DNA of 64,000 bases. Source: Betaproteobacteria bacterium. GTDB lineage: Bacteria > Pseudomonadota > Gammaproteobacteria > Burkholderiales > JAEUOS01. The notes under the pieces are model-generated. The model did no database searches and was not told the origin of the DNA. It saw only the letters and a program-made list of their open reading frames with translations. Below, one piece after another: positions 7,693-16,632 of this stretch; positions within the stretch are counted from its first letter, which is position 1; each line of letters begins with the position of its first letter. The stretch covers positions 31,281 to 95,280 of the forward strand of contig JAQGMJ010000003.1 of NCBI GenBank assembly GCA_028292405.1, read 5' to 3'. A program made the translations under genes and the position numbers.

Positions 7693-9040
7693 ATTGGGCG
7701 GTCGCCGGTGCTTCTTTCGCCACGCCTTCGCGCTCGAACACCGCGATCGACTCCACGTGCGAGGTATGCGGGAACATGTTCACCACCCCCGCCGCCTTCA
7801 TCGCGTAGCCGTACAGGTTGACCAGCGCCTCGGCGTCGCGCGCCAGGGTGGATGGGCTGCACGAGACATAGACGATGCGCCATGGCGCGTTTTCGCCCTG
7901 GCTGCCCAGCGCCTTCACCAGTTCCATCGCGCCATCGCGCGGCGGGTCGATCAGCACCTTGTCGAAGCGCCCCAGCGCCGCCACGCTTTCGGTAGTGGCC
8001 TCGAACAGGTTGGCTGCCTGGAAAGTTGCCCTCGCCGCCAGCCCGTTGTGCGCGGCATTGGCGTGGGCGCGCGCCACCAGCGAGGCGCTGCCTTCCACTC
8101 CCACCACTTCGCGCGCCAGGGTGGCGATCGGCAGGGTGAAATTGCCCAGGCCGCAAAAGAAGTCGCCGATGCGCTCGTCCGGACGCGGGTCGAGCAGGCG
8201 CAGCGCACGCCCGACCAGGGTGGCGTTGATCTGGTGATTCACCTGGGTGAAGTCGGTCGGGGTGAACGGCATCGAGACGCCGAACTCCGGCAACTCATAA
8301 GTCAGGCCCGGCATGTCCAGCGGCCAGAACGGGACTACCGTATCCGGCCCCTTGGTCTGGGTCCAGAACTGCACCGGATGCCGCGCGGCGAAGGCCTTGA
8401 TCCTCTCTTCGTCTTCCGGCATCAGCGGCGCCAGGATGCGCAGCACCAGCACATCCACCGCAGTGCCGATGGCCAGCTCGATCTGCGGCAACTGGTCGTG
8501 AATGCTCAGGCCGGCGACCAGTTCGCGCAGCGGCAGCAGCAGGTCGGAGATGCGTTTTGGCACCACGTGGCACTCGCGCATGTCCGCCACGTAGCTGCTG
8601 CTACGCTCGCGAAAGCCGACCAGCACGCCGCCTTTTTTCGGCACGTCGCGCACCGAGAAGCGGGCACGGTAGCGATACTCCCAGCTCGGCCCCTGGATCG
8701 GCCGCAGCATCACCTCGGGCGTCACGCGGCCGATGTGGCGCAGGTTGTCTTCCAGCACGCGCTGCTTGATCGCCACTTGCGTCGGCACGTCCGCATGCTG
8801 CATCGAGCAGCCGCCGCACACGCCGAAATGCGGGCAGCGCGGCGTCACGCGCGATGAAGAAGCCTTGAGAATGGCGGTGATGTGCGCATTCTCGAACCGG
8901 GCTTTCTTGCGGTAGGAGGCGGCATGCACGCGTTCGCCGGGCAGCGCGCCATCGACGAAAATCGCCTTGCCTTCGTGGTGCGCCACGCCGCGCGCTTCAT
9001 GGTCGACGGACTCGATCTCGAGTTCCACCGCCGCGTCCAT
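7691..9040 (-). CDS. rlmD: 23S rRNA (uracil-1939-C5)-methyltransferase
   Basis: A 449-residue RumA/RlmD-type RNA methyltransferase using SAM. An N-terminal TRAM domain (residues about 5-60) is followed by iron-sulfur cysteines in [13 protein letters not shown] (C69, C75, C78) and a fourth in the MREC segment. The SAM domain contains [12 protein letters not shown], and the nucleophilic cysteine is in [12 protein letters not shown] near residue 394. The start at 9040 is chosen because the TRAM domain begins right after it; a GTG at 9100 would overlap the upstream exonuclease gene and add 20 unconserved residues. It lies downstream of the exonuclease gene in the same direction. Confidence 0.92.
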   Translation of the reverse strand: MDAAVELEIESVDHEARGVAHHEGKAIFVDGALPGERVHAASYRKKARFENAHITAILKASSSRVTPRCPHFGVCGGCSMQHADVPTQVAIKQRVLEDNLRHIGRVTPEVMLRPIQGPSWEYRYRARFSVRDVPKKGGVLVGFRERSSSYVADMRECHVVPKRISDLLLPLRELVAGLSIHDQLPQIELAIGTAVDVLVLRILAPLMPEDEERIKAFAARHPVQFWTQTKGPDTVVPFWPLDMPGLTYELPEFGVSMPFTPTDFTQVNHQINATLVGRALRLLDPRPDERIGDFFCGLGNFTLPIATLAREVVGVEGSASLVARAHANAAHNGLAARATFQAANLFEATTESVAALGRFDKVLIDPPRDGAMELVKALGSQGENAPWRIVYVSCSPSTLARDAEALVNLYGYAMKAAGVVNMFPHTSHVESIAVFEREGVAKEAPATAQ

Positions 9041-9087
9041 GCGCTCACCGTCCTGGATGCCTCTGCGTTCCTTCGGGGGGCCGTGCC

Positions 9088-9876
9088 TCAAGACTTCCAC
9101 GCCTCCAGGTATTCGCGCCAGTGCGACTCGCTCATGCCTTCCAGGGTGTCGCGCACCAGCTTGACCTCGCGCTCATAGGCGGCAGCGTCCACGTGGCCGC
9201 GCATTTTCTGGAAGCGCAGGTAGACGAGATACGTGTTGACGACGTCGGTCTCGCAATAGTTGCGGATTTCGGCGAGCTTGCCGGCCGTGTAGGCACCCCA
9301 GACGGCGCTGCCGTCCATGCCCAGCTTGCCCGGAAAGCCGCACAGCTTGGCCAGCGCATCCAGCGGTGCACTGGCGCGCGGCTGGTACATCGCCAGCAGG
9401 TCCATCAGGTCGGTATGGCGGCTGTGGTAGCGGCTGATGTAGTTGTTCCACTTGAAGTCGCGGCTGTCGTTGTAGTCGCCGTCGCCCAGGTCCCAATAGC
9501 GCTCGGCCGAGACGCCGTGCATCAGGCCACGGTAGTGCAGCACCGGCAAATCAAACCCACCGCCGTTCCACGACACGATGGTCGGGGTGAATTTTTCGAT
9601 GCCGTCGAAAAAGCGCTGGATCAGCGTGCCTTCATTGTCTTCCAGGGTGCCGATCGACCACACCTTCCAGCTTTCGCCGGCGCGCAGCACGCAGGAGATG
9701 GCGACAATGCGCTGCAGGTGAAGGGGCATGAAGTCCGAGCCGGTCTGCGCGCGGCGGTGGTGAAAAGCCATTTCGGCCACGTCCGCATCCGACAACTCGG
9801 CCGGCAGGTTTTCCAGCAGCCGGTAGCCGGCGACATCGGGCACGGTCTCTATGTCGAACACCAGGGTCGGGGTCAT
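9088..9876 (-). CDS. DEDD-family 3'-5' exonuclease (PolB exonuclease-like)
   Basis: A 262-residue protein of the predicted PolB-like exonuclease family (DNA_pol_B_exo2 type). Acidic metal-binding residues are visible in order: FDIETVPD near residue 8-12, the Asp in [23 protein letters not shown] in the middle and [16 protein letters not shown] near the end. It should be a two-metal 3'-5' exonuclease; the substrate (DNA or RNA) is not established for this family. It overlaps the upstream esterase gene by 4 bases. No polymerase domain is attached. Confidence 0.85.
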   Translation of the reverse strand: MTPTLVFDIETVPDVAGYRLLENLPAELSDADVAEMAFHHRRAQTGSDFMPLHLQRIVAISCVLRAGESWKVWSIGTLEDNEGTLIQRFFDGIEKFTPTIVSWNGGGFDLPVLHYRGLMHGVSAERYWDLGDGDYNDSRDFKWNNYISRYHSRHTDLMDLLAMYQPRASAPLDALAKLCGFPGKLGMDGSAVWGAYTAGKLAEIRNYCETDVVNTYLVYLRFQKMRGHVDAAAYEREVKLVRDTLEGMSESHWREYLEAWKS

Positions 9877-10805
9877 GCCAAACCTTCTTTCAGGGCGGCA
9901 ATTGCCGCGTCGATGTGTTGTGCAGCAGTGGCGGAGACCGGGTACAGGCGCGCGAAGCCGTGCGGCATGGTGTCGGCACGGGCCACGACTACCGGCACGC
10001 CCTTTTCCTGCAGCAATTCGGCGTACTCCAGGCCTTCATCGCGCAAGGGGTCCACTCCCGCCACCATCACATAGGCGGGCGGCAGGCCTTCGAGGGTTTC
10101 GGCGCGCATCGGGCTGGCTCGATACTCCGGACATTCCAGGCCGCCGTTGAGGAACTGCCGCCAGTACCACTCCATGTCCGCCTGCGTCAGTCCCGGCCCC
10201 TGGCCGAATTCGATGTAGGAAGCGAGCGAAAAATCCGGCACGATGGTGGGATAGATCAGCCACTGGAATTTTAGCCCGGGGCCGCGCTCGCGCGCCGTCA
10301 GCGCGCTTACCGCCGCCAGGTGCCCGCCCGCGCTGTCGCCGCCGACGGCGATGCGCGCGGGGTCCACACCCAACTCGCCCGCGTGCGTGGCGACCCAGGC
10401 GAGTGAATCGTGGGCATCGTCGCAAGGCGCGGGAAACGGGTGCTCCGGCGCCAGTCGGTAGTCGATGCTGACCACCGCGAGCCCGCTTTGCGCGGCGATG
10501 CGTTTGCACAGGCCGTCGTGCGTATAGAGCGAACCGGTGACCCAGCCGCCGCCGTGGAAAAACACCAGCACGCCGGGCTTGCCGCCAGCCAGCGTTGCGT
10601 CCGGGTAATACAGGCGCGCCTTGATCTCGCGCCCTTCGAGCGGCAGCGTTACGTCGCGCAGCGTCAGTCCCGCGGGCGCGGGCGTTTCCAGCAGGCGCGT
10701 GATGTCTTCGTAGCGCTGGCGCCGCGCAGCAGGGGTGCCGGGCGCGGGGCCGAATTCACGGCCGAGGCGCTCAAACCAGGCGAGGACTTCGGAGTCGAGG
10801 GACAT
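9873..10805 (-). CDS. Alpha/beta hydrolase, hormone-sensitive lipase family esterase
   Basis: A 310-residue esterase. The oxyanion motif HGGGWVTG, the nucleophile motif GDSAGGH, the acid in AGVDPLRDEG and the histidine in MPHGFARL form a complete Ser-Asp-His triad in the spacing of the HSL family. No signal peptide, so cytoplasmic. A start nine codons upstream is also open; 10805 is preferred because the family N-terminus (SEVLAWFERLGREFG) begins there. It sits where rpoS often follows nlpD in other proteobacteria. The natural ester is unknown. Confidence 0.85.
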   Translation of the reverse strand: MSLDSEVLAWFERLGREFGPAPGTPAARRQRYEDITRLLETPAPAGLTLRDVTLPLEGREIKARLYYPDATLAGGKPGVLVFFHGGGWVTGSLYTHDGLCKRIAAQSGLAVVSIDYRLAPEHPFPAPCDDAHDSLAWVATHAGELGVDPARIAVGGDSAGGHLAAVSALTARERGPGLKFQWLIYPTIVPDFSLASYIEFGQGPGLTQADMEWYWRQFLNGGLECPEYRASPMRAETLEGLPPAYVMVAGVDPLRDEGLEYAELLQEKGVPVVVARADTMPHGFARLYPVSATAAQHIDAAIAALKEGLA

Positions 10806-10906
10806 GGTGGCAGAGGTAAAAGGCGGAGTCAAAAATTATGCGCGGGCGGCGCGAAGGGAGCGTGTCCCTCCGCGCCCTGCCCCGCAGGACGGCGATATTT
10901 ATTCGC

Positions 10907-11905
10907 CTAGCGTTCCGGCAGATACTTGGTCGGATCGACCGGTTTGCCCTGGCGGCGGATTTCGAAATGCAGCTTCGGAATGTCGCTGTCGGTATTGCCG
11001 GCTTCGGCGATTTTTTGTCCCTTGGTCACGGTCTGCCCTTCCTTCACCAGCAGGCTGCTGTTGTGGGCGTAGGCCGAGAGGTAGGTGTTGTTGTGCTTGA
11101 TGATGATCAGGCGGCCATAGCCGCGCAGCCCCTGGCCGGCATAGACCACGCGGCCGGGGCCGGCGGCTAGCACCGGGTCGCCGACCTTAGCGGCGATGTC
11201 CACGCCCTTGCTGGTGCCGGTGTCGGAGAACTGGCCGATCACCTTGCCGCCCGCAGGCCAGGCCCAGGCGACGTCGTCGCCGCCTTCGGGCACGGCCGCC
11301 GGCACGGGCGGCTTGGCCGCGTCGGGCTTGGCAGGCACCACGGCCGGGGTGGCGGCAGTGACGGCAACGGGCGGCGAAACCGCGGCGGCAGGCGCAGCGG
11401 CGGGCGCGGCCTGGCCGGCGGCTTCACGCTTGGCTTGGGCCAGCGCTTCGTCCGAATACGGGCGCTTGGCGCCGTTGGGTGCGTTCTTCAATCCGGTTGC
11501 GGCCGGCGCCGCCGCCGCGACAGGCGCGCTCTCGCCGCCGGAAGGCGTGATGGGCCGCACGATCACCGCGCCCGAATCGGTGCCCACCTGCGCCGCCGCC
11601 GGGCCGCCGGGCGGCACCACGCGCAGCACCTGGCCGACGCTGATGATGTTGACGTTGGCGATGTTGTTCCAGCCCGCGATGTCTTTATAGTCCTGCCCGT
11701 GGTCCAGGGCGATGCTGTAGAGCGTGTCGCCGCGCTTTACGGTGTAGTACTCAGGCCCGGTGGGCGCGGGTGCGGCCGGCCGCGCCGCAGTTGCGGGCGA
11801 CGCACCGCCGGGGCTGCGGTCGACGATGGGCGCGCGGGTGCCGGAAGCGCAGGCGGCCAGCAGGCCGGCGGCCATTGCGCAGAGGATTGTTGTTCTCAAG
11901 GTCAT
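10907..11905 (-). CDS. nlpD: Lipoprotein NlpD: LysM plus degenerate LytM/M23 domain
   Basis: A 332-residue outer-membrane lipoprotein. The signal peptide ends in the lipobox LLAAC. A LysM domain starts at YYTVKRGDTLYSIAL, a long Ala/Pro-rich linker follows, and the C-terminal M23 domain covers the last 110 residues. Two zinc ligands are replaced: the family HxGxD motif is SKGVDI, and the HxH motif is KLHFEI. As in E. coli NlpD and EnvC this implies an amidase activator rather than an active endopeptidase. The 11905 start is fixed by the signal peptide; longer reading frames upstream have no signal. Downstream of surE and pcm as usual, but no rpoS follows. Confidence 0.9.
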   Translation of the reverse strand: MTLRTTILCAMAAGLLAACASGTRAPIVDRSPGGASPATAARPAAPAPTGPEYYTVKRGDTLYSIALDHGQDYKDIAGWNNIANVNIISVGQVLRVVPPGGPAAAQVGTDSGAVIVRPITPSGGESAPVAAAAPAATGLKNAPNGAKRPYSDEALAQAKREAAGQAAPAAAPAAAVSPPVAVTAATPAVVPAKPDAAKPPVPAAVPEGGDDVAWAWPAGGKVIGQFSDTGTSKGVDIAAKVGDPVLAAGPGRVVYAGQGLRGYGRLIIIKHNNTYLSAYAHNSSLLVKEGQTVTKGQKIAEAGNTDSDIPKLHFEIRRQGKPVDPTKYLPER

Positions 11906-12054
11906 TGTCTCGACTCGGTCCTTCTTTGGGGTCATCTTGTGCGGAATGCACGCAGGCCCGCCCGCAAAACTAACGCCTTGAAGCACGGAAGCGTTGACCT
12001 CGCAGACAGCGCGGCGCGTGCCCGGGTTCCCGCTACCCTGTTGCGACGCGCGCA

Positions 12055-12801
12055 TTATTTCACCATTCCGTTGAGCATCGGCACGAAGCGCACCATGTCG
12101 AGCTGGCTTTCGATCACCCCGGCGACGCGCTTTTCGACCAGCTTCAGCTGCTGCGAATTGGTGCCGACCGGAATGATCAATTTACCACCGCGCTTGAGCT
12201 GCTGCACCAGGGCCGGGGGGATGGCCGGCGCGGCGGCGGCGACGATGATGGCGTCGAACGGCGCGGCGTCCGGCAGGCCCTGGTAGCCGTCGCCATAGGC
12301 CAGGCGCACGTTGGGCAGGCGCAGCTGGCGCAGATTGTTGCGGGCGCGGTCGTAAAGGCCGCGGATGCGCTCGATCGAATACACCTCGTCAGCCACTTGC
12401 GACAGCACCGCCGCCTGGTAGCCGCAGCCGGTGCCGACTTCCAGCACCTTGGCCAGCTTGCCGGTGGGCGGGAGGATGGAGGCGATCATCTTCGCCACCA
12501 CGTAGGGCTGGGAGATGGTCTGCTCGAAGCCGATCGGCAGGGCGTTGTCTTCATAGGCCCGGCTCCATAGCGCCTCGTCGATGAAACGCTCGCGCGGGAT
12601 GCGGCGCATCGCCTCGAACACGGCCTCGGAGACGATGCCCTGCTCGCGCAGGCGCTTGAGCATGCCCAGCCGCGCGGTGCTGGGTGTGGACCAGTCGCCC
12701 TCGTGCAGCACCTGGGAGCCGCCGGGGACGCGCGGCGCCGCGGGCTTTTCCGCCGCCGGCTTGGCGCCGGGCGCCTTAGCTCTTAAGCCAGGAGCCGACA
12801 T
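12055..12801 (-). CDS. pcm: Protein-L-isoaspartate O-methyltransferase
   Basis: A 248-residue SAM-dependent repair enzyme that methylates isoaspartyl residues in damaged proteins. Motif I is [15 protein letters not shown], the family segment [19 protein letters not shown] lies before it, and [14 protein letters not shown] comes near the end. Compared with E. coli Pcm (208 residues) it has about 35 extra N-terminal residues rich in Ala, Lys and Pro, which may be a tail or mean that translation starts later. The annotated start overlaps the surE end by 26 bases. Confidence 0.93.
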   Translation of the reverse strand: MSAPGLRAKAPGAKPAAEKPAAPRVPGGSQVLHEGDWSTPSTARLGMLKRLREQGIVSEAVFEAMRRIPRERFIDEALWSRAYEDNALPIGFEQTISQPYVVAKMIASILPPTGKLAKVLEVGTGCGYQAAVLSQVADEVYSIERIRGLYDRARNNLRQLRLPNVRLAYGDGYQGLPDAAPFDAIIVAAAAPAIPPALVQQLKRGGKLIIPVGTNSQQLKLVEKRVAGVIESQLDMVRFVPMLNGMVK

Positions 12802-13519
12802 GGTCTACTTGCTCGAAACGGGTGAGGTCGATCTGCAGCGGCGTGACCGAGGCGTAGCCGTTGGCGGTGGCGTGAAAGTCGGTGCCGGGGCCGTCATCGG
12901 CGGCGGCGCCGACCTTGCCGACCCAGTAGACCGGCTCGCCGTGCGGGTCGGTCGCCTTGAAGGCCGGCTCGGCCTGGTGGCGCTTGCCCAGGCGGGTGGC
13001 GCGGATACCCTTGATGGCGGTGTTGCCCTCGCCGGGGAAATTGACGTTGAGCAGCATCGGCTCGCCGAAGGGCTGCTTTACATAACGGGCGACGATGTCG
13101 CGCGCCGCATCGCGCGCGGCCTCCAGGTTTTCGTAGCCCTTTTTCACCAAGGAGAACGCGATCGACGGGATGCCCAGCAAATAGCCTTCGGTGGCGGCGG
13201 CGACGGTGCCGGAATACAAAGTGTCCTCGCCCATGTTGGCGCCGTCGTTGATGCCGGAGACCACGAGATCAGGCCGGAAGTCGAGAAGGCCGGTGACGGC
13301 CAGGTGCACGCAGTCCGACGGCGTGCCGTTGACGTAGAAAAAGCCGTTGGCGGCGCGGCGCACGTAGAGCGGCCGGCTCAGGGTCAGGGAGTTGGAGGCG
13401 CCGCTGTGATTCTGCTCCGGTGCCACCACCGTCACTTCGCCGAAGGGCGTGACGGCTTCGACCAGGGCAGCAAGACCGGGCGCGAAATAACCATCGTCAT
13501 TGCTGACCAGAATTTTCAT
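12776..13519 (-). CDS. surE: 5'/3'-nucleotidase SurE
   Basis: A 247-residue SurE phosphatase acting on nucleoside monophosphates, cytoplasmic and metal-dependent. [16 protein letters not shown] holds the metal-binding Asp8 and Asp9, and [10 protein letters not shown] and TPSDCVH are the other active-site loops. Length and start agree with the family. It heads surE-pcm-nlpD, and a TGATAAAAT extended -10 lies upstream. Confidence 0.95.
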   Translation of the reverse strand: MKILVSNDDGYFAPGLAALVEAVTPFGEVTVVAPEQNHSGASNSLTLSRPLYVRRAANGFFYVNGTPSDCVHLAVTGLLDFRPDLVVSGINDGANMGEDTLYSGTVAAATEGYLLGIPSIAFSLVKKGYENLEAARDAARDIVARYVKQPFGEPMLLNVNFPGEGNTAIKGIRATRLGKRHQAEPAFKATDPHGEPVYWVGKVGAAADDGPGTDFHATANGYASVTPLQIDLTRFEQVDHVGSWLKS

Positions 13520-13546
13520 TGAACAAGCCTAGTTGGATTACCCCGC

Positions 13547-13555
13547 ATTTTATCA
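13547..13555 (-). promoter_or_regulatory. Extended -10 promoter element for surE
   Basis: On the minus strand TGATAAAAT reads toward surE, with a predicted start about 20 bases before its ATG. The same TGATAAAA string recurs before metG and facing the other way at 13586. Confidence 0.45.
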
Positions 13556-13585
13556 GTCCGCGTCGCCGCAGCCGGCGCCTGACCC

Positions 13586-13877
13586 TGATAAAACATGAGG
13601 TTTTTCGCCTGTTTTGGTCTTCGGCTACAACAAGCGTGGTCGCAGCTCAGGCGGAACCACGGTAAATCGCGGTGCTTTTTTGAATTTATGCGCGCTGCGC
13701 CGCCGCAAACGGCGCCGCGCATCCGGCCGACAGCGACCACAACTGTGTTGAGCTGCCGCGCGCCGCGTCCGGCGGGACGGCACGGAAGCAAAAATAAAGG
13801 GCGCATGGCGGGACCAGGAGTTCAGACTGCTGGCTCCTAAGATACCTGAACTCCCCGCCCATGTGTGGGCGTTTTTT
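13586..13877 (+). ncRNA. Candidate small RNA or leader RNA in the surE-CBS intergenic region
   Basis: The 427-base gap between surE and the CBS gene has no convincing protein. A TGATAAAAC extended -10-like string is at 13586-13594. The 3' end carries a perfect 9-base stem (13817-13825 with 13846-13854; loop of 20 bases) and then a T-tailed terminator at 13856-13877. An earlier weak stem with a T6 run (ending 13681) might be an internal stop, so the 5' end is uncertain and the RNA could be as short as about 75 bases. I do not recognise an Rfam family. Confidence 0.4.
13856..13877 (+). terminator. Rho-independent terminator ending the candidate small RNA
   Basis: CGCCC, loop ATGTGT, GGGCG then six T. 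It points along the plus strand 70 bases before the CBS gene although no coding gene lies upstream in that direction, which is why an untranslated transcript is suspected. Confidence 0.75.
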
Positions 13878-13946
13878 CGCCGCCGGCCGTGCATGCCGGC
13901 GCAGGAGGTGTAGCATGGCTGCTCGGTTGTTTACATGGAGTCCATC

Positions 13947-14375
13947 ATGAAGACTGTCGAGCAACTGCTTGAAGGCAAGCCCGGCGGCATCGTTTCCATC
14001 GCCCCCAATGCCAGCGTGCTTGACGCGCTCAAGCTGCTCGCCGAGAAGAACGTCGGCGCCGTGCTGGTGATGGAGGGGCCGCGCCTGGCGGGCATCCTCT
14101 CCGAGCGCGACTACGCGCGCAAGGTGGCGCTGAAGGGAAAATCATCCTCCGACACGCCGGTGAGCGAGGTGATGACCAGGAGCGTGGTCTGCGTCAACCT
14201 GAAGCACACCAATGAAGACTGTATGGGCCTGATGACGCAAAAGCACATCCGCCACCTGCCGGTGGTCGATGGTGAGCGCGTGCTGGGCATGCTGTCGATC
14301 GGCGACCTGGTGAAGGACCTGATCTCGGAGCAGCAGTTCATCATCAGTCAGCTGGAGAGCTACATCCACGGTTGA
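13947..14375 (+). CDS. CBS-domain pair protein
   Basis: A 142-residue protein made of two CBS domains (about 5-65 and 72-140), with PNASVLDALKLLAEKNVGAVLV and the LAGILSERDYARK strand-helix pattern in the first, and IRHLPVVDGERVLGMLSIGDLVKDLI in the second. Such stand-alone pairs bind adenine nucleotides and act as energy sensors; the partner is unknown. GGAG before the ATG at 13947 favours this start over one four codons earlier. It is transcribed away from surE. Confidence 0.87.
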   Translation: MKTVEQLLEGKPGGIVSIAPNASVLDALKLLAEKNVGAVLVMEGPRLAGILSERDYARKVALKGKSSSDTPVSEVMTRSVVCVNLKHTNEDCMGLMTQKHIRHLPVVDGERVLGMLSIGDLVKDLISEQQFIISQLESYIHG

Positions 14376-14408
14376 TAGCGGGTGCGCCGGCCACTGCGGC
14401 GCCCTGCC

Positions 14409-16484
14409 TTATTTCCCCGGCGGCGGACCTGCGACCGTGCGCAAGCTGCCATCGCCCATCGGCGTTCCCGGTACCGGCTTGCGCGGGCCGTAGAGCGGCA
14501 GCGGCTGGCCGGATTCGTAGGCGCCAAGGTCGGGCGCGTTGCCCGCGTAGCCATCATTGATGTTCGGCAACACCATGCCGGCGTCGATCGCTGCCGCGCC
14601 AGGGGCGAGGCTGAAGTCGAAGTCTTCGGGCACGTAGAGCTTTTCGATGTCTTTGATATCCGGGGCACCGGCTTTGCCGAAGACGTTGTAGTCGATCAGC
14701 AGGCTATGTTTGTCCTGGCCGGTGCCAGTTGCATATTCGGGCAGGGTCGGGAAGGCGCGCTTGACGATGGATTCTTTAGGGCCAATGGGCATTGTCGGCG
14801 GCGGGGAATTCCATTCGAAGGAAACCTTGGCGCCGTCGTTCGGGCGAAAGCCGTTGTGGTCGGAACTCGAATAGCTGGTCGGCGTGGTAATGGCGAATAC
14901 AGGCTTGGCGCCGGCGGAAAGAATCAGGTTATTGGCGAAGTGGATGTTCGGCACATTGGCCAGCACGTTGCCGACGATGGTGTTTTGCCAGATGAGGATG
15001 CCGGCGGCGGTGCGGTATTTGGTGGCTTCGGAAGTGCCTGCGTTGTAGATCAGGTTGTGGAAAAAGTACACCGGGCCGCCGGCGATCGGCGCGGCGCTCA
15101 TGGCGCCGCCGGTGGTGTTGTAGCAGCGGTTGCGAAAGACTCGGATGTTGTGGGCGCCGCCGTCGGCTTCGATGCAGTTGTCGCCCATGTTGTCGAAGTC
15201 GTTGTTGTAGAAGTCGATCGACACCGGCACGCGGTCGCGCAGCTCGTTGGGGGTACCGTCGGGGTTGCCGTAGGTGGCGATATCGATGCCGTCGTGCCAG
15301 TTGGCGAAATAGTTGTGGGCCACCACATGGCCCTGGCCGTAGATCTTGATGGCGTATTCGGAACCGTTCGGCCCGCCGACCATCTCGTAACCCGCCGCGC
15401 GCTTGGGCCAGTTGCCGTTCCAGCCGACCAGGTGCTCGGGATCGTGGCGGCCGACGAAGTTGTTGTCGAGGATGGTGATGTTTTTCGCGCCGGACCATTC
15501 GCCCTGCACTGCCCGGCCGACGTTGTAGATGCGTGAATTCTTCAGCGTAAAGCCGCTGGAGCCAAGAATGTCTTTCAGGCCGAGCAGGAACAGCAGGTTG
15601 GTGTTGCGAAAGGTGATGCCCTCGAAGTAGTTGTAGTTGGCCGCCAGCAGGTTGAACAGGGTCTGCGCGCCGTTGCCGTCGAAGATCACTTCGCCGTCAC
15701 CCGCCGCCTTGATGACGATGGGCTTCTCGGCGGTGCCGCTGGCAGTGAGGTAGTAGGTGCCGTCGAACAGGGTGCCGAGGGCGTTGTAGCCTTCGTGCGG
15801 CAGGCCATTGAGGTAGCGGGTGCGTTCCGACATATAGGTGCCGGCGTGCATCAGGATGGTGTCGCCGGGCTTGACGCGCGCCGGGAAGCTGCCCTGGCAG
15901 TCGGAACTGCAGGCGCCTTCGTAATAGGCTTCCATCAGGCCGGTGGCGCCCGGCTCCTGCTTCGGGCCCTTCCAGCCGATGGGATAGGCGTGGAACACGC
16001 GGCCGCCGGCGAAGGGCACCGGCTCTTTGCGGGTGCGCACGGTGACGCTCTTCGTTGCCGCACCCTTGACGCCATCGGGATCGGAAAGGGCGAGGCGGAC
16101 TTCGTAGGCGGTGTCAGGCTCCAGGTTGAAGATGCTGCCGGCGAACATGTTGGGCACCGGGTATTTGAACGGGTCTTCGTGCGCGGTGGCGCGGTCGGCA
16201 CTGTTGTCGCCGACGTATTCGTGCTGGGAGCGCAGCAGGGGCATGGCCTTGCGCCAGGCGCTCTCGCCCTTTTTGCGATAACCGACCTCGACCCTGGCGT
16301 TGCGGTTTTCGTCGCCCTTGATGCGCCATTCGAAGCCGAGCGAAATCAGGGTGGGCGGCTCGGCCCAGAAGCCTGCGGAGGTGGTGGCGTTTTGCGCGGC
16401 GGCAAACGCGGGAGAGACGGGCAGTGCGGCGAACGATGTGGCCAGCAGGCCGATGGCGGCAAGCCGCCCTCCTCTTTTGATCAT
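14409..16484 (-). CDS. Secreted right-handed beta-helix protein
   Basis: A 691-residue protein with a cleavable signal peptide (a hydrophobic stretch from about residue 10, then SPAFAAAQ). Residues about 45-145 have a fibronectin-like pattern (PDTAYEVRLALSDPDG). From about 200 to 530 it shows parallel beta-helix repeats with short strands and Asn turns (NYNYFEGITFRNTN, KNITILDNNFVGRH, HNIRVFRNRCYNTT). The C-terminus DLGAYESGQPLPLYGPRKP is typical of this secreted class. Such folds occur in polysaccharide lyases and epimerases, but I cannot assign a catalytic motif. Neighbours give no sugar context. Single gene. Confidence 0.7.
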   Translation of the reverse strand: MIKRGGRLAAIGLLATSFAALPVSPAFAAAQNATTSAGFWAEPPTLISLGFEWRIKGDENRNARVEVGYRKKGESAWRKAMPLLRSQHEYVGDNSADRATAHEDPFKYPVPNMFAGSIFNLEPDTAYEVRLALSDPDGVKGAATKSVTVRTRKEPVPFAGGRVFHAYPIGWKGPKQEPGATGLMEAYYEGACSSDCQGSFPARVKPGDTILMHAGTYMSERTRYLNGLPHEGYNALGTLFDGTYYLTASGTAEKPIVIKAAGDGEVIFDGNGAQTLFNLLAANYNYFEGITFRNTNLLFLLGLKDILGSSGFTLKNSRIYNVGRAVQGEWSGAKNITILDNNFVGRHDPEHLVGWNGNWPKRAAGYEMVGGPNGSEYAIKIYGQGHVVAHNYFANWHDGIDIATYGNPDGTPNELRDRVPVSIDFYNNDFDNMGDNCIEADGGAHNIRVFRNRCYNTTGGAMSAAPIAGGPVYFFHNLIYNAGTSEATKYRTAAGILIWQNTIVGNVLANVPNIHFANNLILSAGAKPVFAITTPTSYSSSDHNGFRPNDGAKVSFEWNSPPPTMPIGPKESIVKRAFPTLPEYATGTGQDKHSLLIDYNVFGKAGAPDIKDIEKLYVPEDFDFSLAPGAAAIDAGMVLPNINDGYAGNAPDLGAYESGQPLPLYGPRKPVPGTPMGDGSLRTVAGPPPGK

Positions 16485-16632
16485 GGCTTTGTCTCTGTTG
16501 TGATGGCTCTGTTGTGATGAGCCTTGCGCGCATGTTCGGCGCAGCCACGGACGAAGTAAAGCGGAGCGGGCGAATACGCCGTATGCGTGCGGCGGCGACG
16601 CCGGTGGCCGGCCTGCCTGGTCGCCCTGCAGG

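Noticed and set aside
10907..11905. NlpD as an active M23 endopeptidase
   Set aside because: Histidines of the HxGxD and HxH motifs are replaced, as in amidase-activating LytM factors.
14382..15536. Plus-strand frame opposite the beta-helix gene
   Set aside because: Val/Gly-rich antisense translation; the minus-strand protein has a signal peptide and a coherent fold.
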